Assembly (NCBI RefSeq): GCF_947495665.1
Contig: NZ_CANLZV010000016.1
Coordinates: 1 to 64,000 of the forward strand
Direction: 5' to 3'
Origin: an uncultured Sunxiuqinia sp.
GTDB lineage: Bacteria; Bacteroidota; Bacteroidia; Bacteroidales; Prolixibacteraceae
Length of the DNA: 64,000 nucleotides
Positions 1 through 7,841 of this stretch are shown here, one piece after another. The notes beneath the pieces were generated by a model. That model worked only from the letters and a program-made list of their open reading frames with translations, did not search any database and was not told where the DNA came from. How positions within the stretch are numbered: position 1 is the first letter of the stretch; each line of letters starts with the position of its first letter. Both the position numbers and the translations under genes were made by a program.

Positions 1-85
1 TAAATATGAGTACTCAAGTTAAGCCCATTTCCTGCACAATCAAAGCCCAGCCCGCATCGCGGGGTTTAGTTCAACACATGTATAT

Positions 86-168
86 CCACAGTCCTGTGGA
101 TCTATTCGCTTTAGTTGGATGTAGTTTTGTTGGTTAAAATACTGCTGAGGGGTGGTTGATGCATGTAG
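86..168 (+). repeat. 83-bp conserved block, copy 1
   Basis: This block aligns without gaps to 43650-43732, with about 75 of 83 bases identical by eye. It opens with the perfect palindrome CCACAG-tc-CTGTGG and contains AGGGGTGGTTGATGC. Both copies lie about 335 bp before the first unit of a 42-bp palindromic array, while the sequence between block and array is not conserved. It could be a leader, a protein binding site, or the end of a mobile unit. I do not recognise it. Confidence 0.75.
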
Positions 169-420
169 GGTAGTATAGTCATTGGTTTTCGTTTTTTAGT
201 TTTCGCTGATCAATTTACAAAACTTTACAAAAGATATAACTACGTAAACTTATTTTATTTTCGTTCTAAACAACTGATACTGGAGCCGATTGGTAGGTGC
301 CCTGCCTGCCAGCTTTTGCTTCTTGAAAGCAAGATACAGGACACAGGCCGGCACTTGCCCGGAATCAGTGACTTTCAGCACTTAATAGAATTACAAGACG
401 CTGTAACTACCTGATATTTG

Positions 421-779
421 CGTCCCTGCAGCCGTGCGGCAAGCCAGAAAATCTGTTGGCTCGCTTGCCGCAGTATTGCAGCAAGCAAAAAAATGTTCTG
501 GCTAGCTTGCTGCAGCGCTGCAACAGGCTCGCAAACTTCTTGGCTTGCTTCCCGTACGGCTGCGGCAAGCAAAAAATAAATTGGCTCACCTCTCGCACAG
601 CTGCGGCAAGCCAGCAAACTTATTTGCTTGGCTCCTGCAGCGCTGCAACAGGCAAGAAATTTTTGTGGCTGGGCTGTCGCAGCCGTGCAACAAGCGAAAA
701 ATTTTGGTGGCTGGGTTGCCGCACGCTTGCGGCCAGGCCCTTACTCCATTGGCTTGGCTCCTGCAAGCGTGCAGCGGCA
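421..779 (+). repeat. Tandem 42-bp palindromic array A, nine units
   Basis: Nine units each consist of a 24-bp imperfect palindrome and an 18-bp A/T-richer spacer. Palindromes begin near 421, 463, 505, 547, 588, 630, 672, 714 and 756, so the period is 42 bp with one 41-bp step. Typical cores are GCTTGC-CGCA-gtat-TGCA-GCAAGC and a perfect TGCAGCGCTGCA centre in units 3 and 6. Spacers follow a loose nnnAAAnttnttGGCTn pattern. Arms vary but remain largely complementary, which suggests the palindrome itself is selected. The array family is the same as 43982-44214. Unlike that locus, no helical-protein gene follows; guaB does. Confidence 0.85.
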
Positions 780-986
780 AAGTCGCGATTTGGAAACCCT
801 CCCCTCCCGTTGACCGGCAATCCGGCAGGCTTTGAGTGCCCGGCGGGTAGATTCCGGAAAATTGGTTTTTCAGGCACCGCCTTTGCCCGCTATCTCCCGA
901 AAAATCCATATTTTTACCAACCAAACTCACGCATTCAAAAATTAATTGTAGTTTTGCGCAATTTTTCATTTAAAAGCTGACAGATT

Positions 987-2483
987 ATGGCCAAGTACTC
1001 AAACGAAGTTTCCAGAACCTTTAGTGAATATCTGCTGATTCCCGGACTGACCGACAAAAACTGTTTACCTGATAATGTTTCTTTAAGAGCTCCTTTGGTG
1101 AGTTTTAAGAAAGGTGAAAAGCCAAGCATGGAGTTAAACATTCCATTTGTTTCGGCCATTATGCAGTCGGTATCCGATGACAACATGGCCATTGCCCTGG
1201 CTCGAAATGGCGGACTTTCTTTTATTTTCGGTTCACAGCCCATTGACACGCAAGCTGAAATGGTGCGCAAAGTGAAGAAATTTAAAGCCGGTTTTGTGGT
1301 AAGCGACTCCAACCTGACACCGGAGCATACCTTAGCCGATGTCATTGAATTAATTGAAAACACAGGACACTCAACGCTGGGCGTTACAGAAGACGGCTCA
1401 CCCAACGGCAAACTGCTGGGCATTGTTACCGGGCGTGATTTCCGCGTGACCAGAGATCCGCTGGACAAGAAGGTCAAAGAATTTATGACCCCTTTTGACA
1501 AGCTGATTACCGGCCAGCTGGGCATGACACTGAACGATGCCAACGATGTGATCTGGGATCACAAACTGAACAGCCTGCCCATTATTGATCAAAATCAGAA
1601 TCTGCAGTACTTTGTGTTCCGCAAAGACTACGAAAGCCACAAAGAACACCCCAATGAGCTTTCGGACTCGAATAAAAAACTGATGGTAGGTGCCGGAATC
1701 AACAGCCGCGACTACAAAGAGCGTGTTCCTGCGCTGGTTGCTGCCGGTGTTGACGTGCTTTGCGTCGACTCTTCGGACGGTTTCTCGGCCTGGCAGCGCG
1801 AAACCATCGAGTACGTGAAAAAAGAATACAACGGCCAAGTGCGAATCGGCGCCGGAAACGTAGTTGATAAAGATGGCTTTTTATACCTGGCCGAAGCCGG
1901 AGCCGACTTCATTAAAGTGGGTATTGGCGGCGGATCGATTTGTATTACCCGCGAACAAAAAGGCATTGGACGTGGTCAGGCAACTTCCATCATTGAAGTG
2001 GCTGCAGCCCGCGACGAATATTTTGAAAAAACAGGTGTTTACATCCCGATTTGCTCGGATGGTGGTATTGTACAGGACTACCACATGGTACTGGCACTGG
2101 CTATGGGAGCCGACTTTTTGATGATGGGCCGCTATTTTGCCCGTTTTGATGAGAGCCCAACCCGCAAGCTGATGGTCAACAACCGCTATGTGAAAGAATA
2201 CTGGGGCGAAGGTTCGAACCGTGCCCGTAACTGGCAACGTTACGACATGGGTGGCAGCACCGGTCTGAAATTTGAAGAAGGTGTGGACAGCTATGTTCCT
2301 TATGCCGGAAAATTGAAAGACAACCTGGACATTACCCTGGGTAAAATGAAGTCGACCATGTGCAGCTGTGGATCAACATCCATTCAGCAACTGAAGGAAG
2401 AAGCCCGGATTACCCTGGTTTCGGCAACCAGTATTGTTGAAGGTGGCGCACACGACGTTATTCTGAAAGATACCAACATGTAA
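987..2483 (+). CDS. guaB: Inosine-5'-monophosphate dehydrogenase, Tritrichomonas type
   Basis: It converts IMP to XMP with NAD+, the committed step of guanine nucleotide synthesis, in the cytosol. The 498-residue protein has a TIM barrel interrupted by a CBS pair at roughly residues 95-220 ([10 protein letters not shown] lies in the first repeat). The catalytic loop [17 protein letters not shown] places the nucleophile at Cys319, and the flap motif NWQRYD gives the Arg418-Tyr419 dyad. These positions and the surrounding wording ([12 protein letters not shown], GRYFARF) match my memory of the IMPDH of the protist Tritrichomonas foetus rather than the usual bacterial enzyme (GPGSICTTR). The start follows a plausible -7 box, TAGTTTTG at 950-957. 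It is monocistronic, with a strong terminator downstream. Another guaB may exist elsewhere in the genome. Confidence 0.95.
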   Translation: MAKYSNEVSRTFSEYLLIPGLTDKNCLPDNVSLRAPLVSFKKGEKPSMELNIPFVSAIMQSVSDDNMAIALARNGGLSFIFGSQPIDTQAEMVRKVKKFKAGFVVSDSNLTPEHTLADVIELIENTGHSTLGVTEDGSPNGKLLGIVTGRDFRVTRDPLDKKVKEFMTPFDKLITGQLGMTLNDANDVIWDHKLNSLPIIDQNQNLQYFVFRKDYESHKEHPNELSDSNKKLMVGAGINSRDYKERVPALVAAGVDVLCVDSSDGFSAWQRETIEYVKKEYNGQVRIGAGNVVDKDGFLYLAEAGADFIKVGIGGGSICITREQKGIGRGQATSIIEVAAARDEYFEKTGVYIPICSDGGIVQDYHMVLALAMGADFLMMGRYFARFDESPTRKLMVNNRYVKEYWGEGSNRARNWQRYDMGGSTGLKFEEGVDSYVPYAGKLKDNLDITLGKMKSTMCSCGSTSIQQLKEEARITLVSATSIVEGGAHDVILKDTNM

Positions 2484-2506
2484 TTGCAACAGGCAACGAT
2501 CATATA

Positions 2507-2540
2507 AAAATGCCGGGCTGATTTTTCAGTCCGGCATTTT
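2507..2540 (+). terminator. Rho-independent terminator after guaB
   Basis: A perfect 10-bp stem AAAATGCCGG/CCGGCATTTT with a 14-nt loop is followed by GTTTTT, 24 bp after the guaB stop. Confidence 0.85.
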
Positions 2541-2891
2541 GTTTTTAAGGCTTTGTGTTTATTCAGAAATCGATGACACATTGCGCCAAATATTGACAAT
2601 TACTTTGCAGTAAAGTCTTATCAGACGGATTTTACTCTTTGTCTTGAAACAAAGAGTAAACAGAAAATTCAAGGCTGATTTTTATCTTCATCCTCCATCT
2701 TTCTAAAAGCTAAGTTCAACGAGTGATTTCCTCCTTCGTCGGAACTTCTCGTTTACACTAAGCTTTCAGTTTGATTCCGGCTTTGATAAAAATAGGCCGA
2801 TCAACTTCACAAAAAAATCAAGCTAAATTAATAGTCTTTCTTTTAGGCAACTGTTATTCCTTATAATGATTCTTGTGCCTCCGGCATGTTT
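2541..2891. other. Gene-free stretch with palindromic element
   Basis: It contains a perfect 12-bp inverted repeat TTTACTCTTTGT (2631-2642) / ACAAAGAGTAAA (2649-2660) with a 6-nt loop. Weaker inverted pairs follow: GCTGATTTTTATC near 2673 against GATAAAAATAGGC near 2785, and AAGCTAAG near 2708 against CTAAGCTT near 2757. Together they suggest a hairpin-rich element of about 170 bp, possibly a small non-autonomous mobile element. No gene was seen. Confidence 0.5.
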
Positions 2892-3638
2892 TTAGACTTC
2901 TTTGAAATAGTCTTTGGTGGCGTTGCAAATCGGGCACCGGTAGTCGTCGGGCAAATCTTCAAAGGGGGTTCCGGGCGGAATTCCGCGGGTAGGATCTCCC
3001 TGCTCCGGGTTATAATGGTAACCACAAATCACACACACATGGGCTGAAGCCTCCTCGGCAGGGGCACTTTCCTCAGGCGCGTCAGGCTCCGGTGTTTTCG
3101 CTTTCGCTTCGGCTTCCTCCTGCTGCAGCGTTTCCTGCTCAATGTAGGTCGGCGAATTTTTGGGTGAGAACATTTTGTATTTCTCGCGGTACACCTGATA
3201 GGTTAAAGGCTCCTCATCCAATACCACTGCACTGTCCACCACCTCGCCAATGATCAGCCAGTGCGATCCCACATCAAGGGTTTGCCGCACCTCGCAATCC
3301 AGCCAGGCCACACACTCATCCAAAACGATTGGCATGCCGGTTTTGGCCGTTTGTGTTTGCACATCCTGAAATTTATCCAAGTCCCGTCCCGACATAAACC
3401 CAAAGTTTCCAATCAGTTTAACATCGAGGTTTTGCTTCAAAACAGACACGGAAAAAGCACCGGCCTGGCGAATAACATCGGTGGTCTGATTCTTTTTGTG
3501 GCACGAAATAGCCACCTGTTCCGGCGAATTGGTTACCTGAAAGGCTGTGTTGGCAATGTAGCCTGATTTTTTGCCATCCAGCTCGGAAGCCACCAGGTAC
3601 ATGCCGTAGGACATCTTATGAAAAGCTTTGTATTTCAT
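2892..3638 (-). CDS. Flavin reductase-like domain fused to rubredoxin
   Basis: Residues 1-160 form a flavin reductase-type FMN-binding split barrel ([28 protein letters not shown]). A charged, proline- and glutamate-rich linker of about 35 residues (about 165-199) leads to a complete rubredoxin domain at about residues 200-248, with the metal ligands in CVICGY and CPICN. This is the layout of the high-molecular-weight rubredoxin (Hrb) of anaerobes, which passes electrons from NAD(P)H through FMN to Fe(Cys)4 and on to oxygen- or NO-reducing flavoproteins. A role in O2/NO stress is therefore likely but inferred. It stands alone on the minus strand, with no flavodiiron partner in the window. Confidence 0.85.
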   Translation of the reverse strand: MKYKAFHKMSYGMYLVASELDGKKSGYIANTAFQVTNSPEQVAISCHKKNQTTDVIRQAGAFSVSVLKQNLDVKLIGNFGFMSGRDLDKFQDVQTQTAKTGMPIVLDECVAWLDCEVRQTLDVGSHWLIIGEVVDSAVVLDEEPLTYQVYREKYKMFSPKNSPTYIEQETLQQEEAEAKAKTPEPDAPEESAPAEEASAHVCVICGYHYNPEQGDPTRGIPPGTPFEDLPDDYRCPICNATKDYFKEV

Positions 3639-3868
3639 CTTCTTATCGGTTTAACGTTTATTGTTGGGTTAATGAATCGGCCTTCAGCATAAGGCTTTAA
3701 TTACATAAAAATGAAGATATTTTTGCAGAATTCCACAGAAAACCCGATTCAAATTCGCCTTTTATCACTTCCGGCAGACTTCCTTAAGCCCGCAAAAACA
3801 CCCCAGTCGCCCAACGGCTGCGGTGTGCCGTCTCAAACAAATCGTTAAAAATCGGGCGATTTGAGATT

Positions 3869-3893
3869 CCTCATTTTTTAATGAGGCTTTTTT
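3869..3893 (+). terminator. Orphan terminator-like hairpin
   Basis: The stem CCTCATT/AATGAGG with loop TTTT is followed by C and seven T on the plus strand. No plus-strand gene precedes it after guaB, so it may end a short untranslated transcript from the 3.64-3.87 kb gap or act as an attenuator ahead of the peptidase gene. Confidence 0.5.
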
Positions 3894-3951
3894 TCACTTT
3901 TTTAGCTGATTCGAATTCAAACCCTAAAAGGAAAATTTAAATTGATACCAA

Positions 3952-5634
3952 ATGATAAAAAAAAGTAGTTTAATTGCTTTCCTCATTGTTGCAGGCTCGG
4001 CATACAGCTGGGCATGCACCAACTTTCTGATTACCAAAGGGGCATCAACGGACGGGTCTACCATGGTAACCTATGCCGCTGATTCGCACAACCTGTATGG
4101 TGAATTGTACTTTCAACCAGCCACTGATTACCCCGAAGGGGCCACCCGCGAGATTTACGAGTGGGACACAGGCAAGTTCCTGGGAGTTATTCCTCAGGTT
4201 CCGCACACCTACAGTGTGGTGGGAAACATGAATGAATTTCAGGTAGCCATTGCCGAAACAACCTTTGGAGGCCGCAAAGAACTGTCGAGCCAGGATGGCG
4301 CCATTATGGATTACGGCAGCTTGATTTATGTAGCTCTGCAGCGCTCAAAAAGTGCCCGCGAGGCCATTCAGGTAATGACTGACCTGGTGGAAGAACATGG
4401 TTATTACAGCTCCGGCGAGTCGTTTTCAATTGCCGATAAAGATGAAGTGTGGATTCTGGAAATGATTGGTAAAGGGAAGAATGAAAAAGGAGCTGTTTGG
4501 GTAGCACTACGCGTACCTGACGGCTACATCAGCGGACACGCCAACCAGGCCCGCATCACGACCTTCCCTTTGAATGATCCTCAAAACTGCCTGTATTCGA
4601 AAGATGTCATTTCTTTTGCCCGCGAAAAAGGCTGGTTCGACGGTAAAAACAAAGACTTTAGCTTTTCGGATGTGTATGCACCCGTTGACTTCGGCGCAGC
4701 CCGCTTTTGCGAAGCCCGTGTGTGGGCCGGATTCAACAAAGTAGCCGAGGGCATGGAGCAATATACCAACTATGCCAAAGGACTGGTGGAGTACGATACT
4801 TTAACCAACTATGCCACCAACCGGATGCCCTTGTGGATTAAACCCGACCAGAAATTATCGGTAAAAGATGTCATGGAAATGATGCGTGACCACTACGAAG
4901 GCACACCGCTGGATATGACACAGGACATTGGTGCCGGCCCCTATAAACTGCCCTACCGCTGGCGTGGTTTGACCTGGGAAGTAGACTCGGTGGAGTACTG
5001 CAACGAACGGGCCATTTCAACCCAGCAAACGGCTTTCTCGTTTGTTTCGCAAAGCCGCTCGTGGTTGCCCGATGCCATCGGAGGAATCCTGTGGTTTGGC
5101 GTTGACGATACGTACAGCACCTGCTACGCGCCCATGTACTCCAGCATTACTGAAATTCCGGAGACGTTTGCGGTAGGTAACGGCGACATGCTTAACTATT
5201 CTGAAACATCGGCTTTCTGGGTGTTCAATACCGTAACCAACTTTGCTTACCTGCGCTACGACGCCATGATTGAGCACATCCGTGCAAAGCAAGCCGAAAT
5301 TGAAGGCAAGTTTATCGCTTACACGCCTGCCATTGACCAGGCGGCCAAACTGCTTTACGATACACAAGGAGAAACGAAGGCGCGCGAGTTCCTGACACAA
5401 TACGCTGTCAACGAAGCCAACAACATGACCGCTGAATGGAAAGAGTTATCCCACTATCTTATTGTGAAATACATGGATGGAAACGTGAAGAAAGAGAAAG
5501 ATGGTGAATTCCTGCGCAATGAGCATGGAGATCCAGCCTCTCCTGAATTCCCGGGATACCCGGAATGGTGGTACAAAGCGATTATCGAAAGTACCGGCGA
5601 TCACTTGAAAGTAATTGATGGCCCAACCCATTAA
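3952..5634 (+). CDS. Secreted C69-family dipeptidase
   Basis: This 560-residue protein belongs to peptidase family C69 (PepD/dipeptidase A), which are N-terminal nucleophile hydrolases that release dipeptides or deacylate peptides. The first 21 residues are a signal peptide ending in SAYSWA. Cleavage would expose Cys22 in CTNFLITKGAS, the expected N-terminal nucleophile, so export and activation appear coupled. Further family features are DGSTMVTYAADSH and AIAETTFGGR. It probably works in the periplasm in peptide scavenging. It is monocistronic, 107 bp upstream of rplS, which has its own promoter. Confidence 0.88.
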   Translation: MIKKSSLIAFLIVAGSAYSWACTNFLITKGASTDGSTMVTYAADSHNLYGELYFQPATDYPEGATREIYEWDTGKFLGVIPQVPHTYSVVGNMNEFQVAIAETTFGGRKELSSQDGAIMDYGSLIYVALQRSKSAREAIQVMTDLVEEHGYYSSGESFSIADKDEVWILEMIGKGKNEKGAVWVALRVPDGYISGHANQARITTFPLNDPQNCLYSKDVISFAREKGWFDGKNKDFSFSDVYAPVDFGAARFCEARVWAGFNKVAEGMEQYTNYAKGLVEYDTLTNYATNRMPLWIKPDQKLSVKDVMEMMRDHYEGTPLDMTQDIGAGPYKLPYRWRGLTWEVDSVEYCNERAISTQQTAFSFVSQSRSWLPDAIGGILWFGVDDTYSTCYAPMYSSITEIPETFAVGNGDMLNYSETSAFWVFNTVTNFAYLRYDAMIEHIRAKQAEIEGKFIAYTPAIDQAAKLLYDTQGETKAREFLTQYAVNEANNMTAEWKELSHYLIVKYMDGNVKKEKDGEFLRNEHGDPASPEFPGYPEWWYKAIIESTGDHLKVIDGPTH

Positions 5635-5650
5635 AAAAGGCCTGAATTGT

Positions 5651-5680
5651 TTTGTAAGCCAATAAATATTGTTAATTTTG
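5651..5680 (+). promoter_or_regulatory. Bacteroidota-type promoter of rplS
   Basis: TTTG at 5651-5654 and TAATTTTG at 5673-5680 fit the Bacteroidota sigma-ABfr consensus (TTTG, about 19 bp, TAnnTTTG). The gap is 18 bp and the -7 box is about 60 bp before the rplS start. Confidence 0.6.
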
Positions 5681-5741
5681 CGCCAAATTATGCAATCTCT
5701 TACACTCAAGATGTGTAACATTGCTTTAAACTTTAGAAACG

Positions 5742-6089
5742 ATGGATTTAATTAAAGTAGCCGAACAAGCTTTTGAGGTTGAGAACAACCTGCCACAATT
5801 TGGCGCAGGAGATACCATCACTGTAAACTACAAAATTAAAGAGGGAAGTAAAGAGCGTATTCAGGCTTTCCGCGGTGTAGTTATTCAGGTGAAAGGTAGT
5901 GGAACAAACAAAACATTTACTGTTCGTAAAATGTCAGGAAACATTGGTGTTGAGCGTATCTTCCCAATGACTTCACCTTTCATTGAGAGCATTGAAATTA
6001 ACAAAAAAGGTAGCGTACGTCGCGCACGTATTTTTTACCAACGCGAGCGTACTGGTAAGAAAGCGAGAATCAAAGAAAGAAGATTCTAA
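5742..6089 (+). CDS. rplS: 50S ribosomal protein L19
   Basis: The 115-residue protein has the typical L19 length. It shows the hallmarks GDTITVNYKIKEG, ERIQAFRGVVI, KMSGNIGVERIFP and RAKIFYQRERTGKKARIKE-like C-terminal wording. L19 sits at the 30S-50S interface. Here it is monocistronic, with its own promoter and a strong terminator; trmD and rimM, its partners in many bacteria, are absent nearby. Confidence 0.97.
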   Translation: MDLIKVAEQAFEVENNLPQFGAGDTITVNYKIKEGSKERIQAFRGVVIQVKGSGTNKTFTVRKMSGNIGVERIFPMTSPFIESIEINKKGSVRRARIFYQRERTGKKARIKERRF

Positions 6090-6107
6090 GATCTACGTTT
6101 ATAATAT

Positions 6108-6139
6108 AAAAAAAGGCCTTCACTTGAAGGCCTTTTTTT
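6108..6139 (+). terminator. Strong terminator of rplS
   Basis: The near-perfect stem AAAAAGGCCTTC/GAAGGCCTTTTT with a run of seven T follows the rplS stop by about 20 bp. The A-run on the other side lets it also serve the convergent minus-strand unit ending at 6175. Confidence 0.9.
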
Positions 6140-6174
6140 ATGCGCTAAGGTTTACGGATTCCACCAACGGGCTC

Positions 6175-6825
6175 CTATCCAACTTCAGAGTCAAATAGTT
6201 CGCTTTCAATAAGCAGGCAAATGGTATGATAAACAGGCAAGTGATATTCCTGAACCAGGCGTGTTGAAGTGGCAGGAACGCGAATGAGTACATCGCAATA
6301 TGCAGCCATTTGGCCCCCTGTTTCACCAGTCAGTCCAATTGTTTTTAACGACTTGGCACGAGCGACCAGCAAGGCATCAAGCACATTTTGGGAGTTACCG
6401 GAGCTACTGATCGCCAGCAGCACATCGTTGGCTTGTCCGTATCCCATAATTTGTTGGGCAAAGATCAGGTCTCCGGACAGGTCATTGCTAATGGCCGTCA
6501 ACAAAGCCGTGTTGCTGGCTAATGAAATTGCTGACACGCCTTGCTGCAACGTTTTAGCTAAAAATGCCCCCCGCTGCTCATCCATTCTTTTCAATTTATG
6601 CTGAAAGGAAGTCGGAAGCGGCCGTTTTGCCTCAAAACTTTTGACCAATTCACCAACCAGATGATTGGAGTCCGAAGCACTTCCGCCATTCCCACACAAC
6701 AACAGCTTGTTTCCTTGGCGAAAGGAACGGATCAACAAAGAAGCTGCCTCGGAAATAGCAGGGACCTGTGATTCCAACTCCGGATAACGGTTTATCAGCT
6801 CTTTTAAGGCAGGATGATCGTTCAT
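6175..6825 (-). CDS. SIS-domain phosphosugar isomerase, GmhA-like
   Basis: This 216-residue protein has a single SIS fold. LLLCGNGGSASDSNHLVGEL is the phosphosugar-binding loop, and AISSSGNSQNVLDAL is the second binding loop. It resembles sedoheptulose-7-phosphate isomerase (GmhA) and related amino-sugar isomerases. I chose the start at 6825 because its ATG overlaps the TGA of the upstream ROK kinase gene by 4 bp, the normal translational-coupling arrangement; a start at 6864 would overlap by 43 bp. Next to a ROK kinase and an aldolase-family gene, it more likely handles a phosphorylated catabolic sugar than lipopolysaccharide heptose. Confidence 0.8.
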   Translation of the reverse strand: MNDHPALKELINRYPELESQVPAISEAASLLIRSFRQGNKLLLCGNGGSASDSNHLVGELVKSFEAKRPLPTSFQHKLKRMDEQRGAFLAKTLQQGVSAISLASNTALLTAISNDLSGDLIFAQQIMGYGQANDVLLAISSSGNSQNVLDALLVARAKSLKTIGLTGETGGQMAAYCDVLIRVPATSTRLVQEYHLPVYHTICLLIESELFDSEVG

Positions 6826-7811
6826 TCGGCTGACATTTGCTGATTGGAGTAAATAGCCACACACAAAGCCGCAAAATCGCCAATAGCTTCACCCAAAGCG
6901 GCAGGCTTCACTTGGCAAACACGCCAAGCTCCAGGGATGGCCTCTTCCTGCAAAATTCGATCAACAAAGGGCTTGAACAGCGATTCATTTCGCGCATAAA
7001 TGCTGCCAATAACAATACACTCCGGGTTCAGAATATCAACCAATACAGCCAATCCTCTCCCCAGGAATTCTCCTGAAATCCGGATGATTTCCAAAGCCAA
7101 AGCATCTCCGTCAACCGCAGCCAGGGCCACTGTTTTAGCACTTAGACTTTCCCATTCTTCTTCATTCCGACAAAAGGCAATATCCTTGCCTTGTTCCCAG
7201 CTGTCGCGCACCATCTTTTGAGCCAGCTGGGCAATTCCTCCGCCACTGCAAAAACCTTCAAACGATCCAGCCTTTCCAAAGCCAACAGGGCCTTGATCAG
7301 CCAAGCGAATATGTCCAACTTCACCTCCCAAGTCATTGGTTCCGGCGTAAAGCTGCCCATTCAAAATTAAGCCTGCGCCCATTCCTGTCCCAAAAGTCAG
7401 AAACACCATGTTGCGTGTCCCCTGCCCCGCTCCCATCATCCACTCAGCCAGTGCGCCAGCATTCGCGTCATTTTGCAAGGCTGTCGGAATACCATATTGC
7501 TTGCGAAACCAATCGGTAATGGGAACCTCATCCCATCCTGGCAAATTGGGCGGCGATTGAATCACCCCTTGAACCGAGTCTAAAGGGCCACCACAACTGA
7601 TTCCAATGCTCTCAAATTGTTCTTTCGGGAATATCAAGAACAGTTCTGTAATATGACGATGAAACTCCTGCAATACTTCCTCATAACCTCGCTCTTGGGT
7701 TCGCGTTGGAAACTGCACCTTCTTCAACACTTCAAATTTGGCATTGCCAACCACCACCGCACATTTGGTTCCTCCAATATCAATTCCCAGGTAATACGTT
7801 GAATTTTCCAT
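6822..7811 (-). CDS. ROK-family sugar kinase
   Basis: The 329-residue protein has the ATP-binding signature LGIDIGGTKCAVVVG at the N terminus, catalytic Asp in QNDANAGALAEW, and the second phosphate loop FLTFGTGMGAGLI. The ROK zinc motif CxCGxxGCxE is replaced by GHIRLADQGPVGFGKAGSFE, so zinc binding is unlikely. It is probably a glucokinase/N-acetylmannosamine-kinase relative acting on a sugar imported by the neighbouring symporter. It is co-transcribed with the downstream SIS gene (4-bp overlap) and lies 30 bp after the esterase gene. Confidence 0.85.
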   Translation of the reverse strand: MENSTYYLGIDIGGTKCAVVVGNAKFEVLKKVQFPTRTQERGYEEVLQEFHRHITELFLIFPKEQFESIGISCGGPLDSVQGVIQSPPNLPGWDEVPITDWFRKQYGIPTALQNDANAGALAEWMMGAGQGTRNMVFLTFGTGMGAGLILNGQLYAGTNDLGGEVGHIRLADQGPVGFGKAGSFEGFCSGGGIAQLAQKMVRDSWEQGKDIAFCRNEEEWESLSAKTVALAAVDGDALALEIIRISGEFLGRGLAVLVDILNPECIVIGSIYARNESLFKPFVDRILQEEAIPGAWRVCQVKPAALGEAIGDFAALCVAIYSNQQMSAE

Positions 7812-7841
7812 AATCCGTTTAGTTGATTAGCTTTCGATTCA

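Larger units (their letters stand above)
1..986. other. Gene-free leader region upstream of guaB
   Basis: I see no convincing gene here. The stretch holds a short GC hairpin (CCCGC-atc-GCGGG near 52-64), an 83-bp block that recurs near 43.65 kb (86-168), an AT-rich segment (169-290), a nine-unit palindromic array (421-779), and the guaB leader. The reading frames that stay open across 375-980 on both strands are products of the 42-bp array, because a 42-bp period without stop codons keeps frames open. Confidence 0.7.

Noticed and set aside
86-168. Insertion-sequence remnant with transposase
   Set aside because: No transposase fragment was seen near either copy; only the 83-bp block is shared.
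421-779. CRISPR array
   Set aside because: Spacers of 17-18 bp are themselves related to one another, repeats are imperfect palindromes, and no cas gene is present.
456-980. 174-residue protein of 14-residue repeats
   Set aside because: The 42-bp array stays open in several frames on both strands. No ribosome site, and cysteine/tryptophan-rich content is set by the palindrome sequence.
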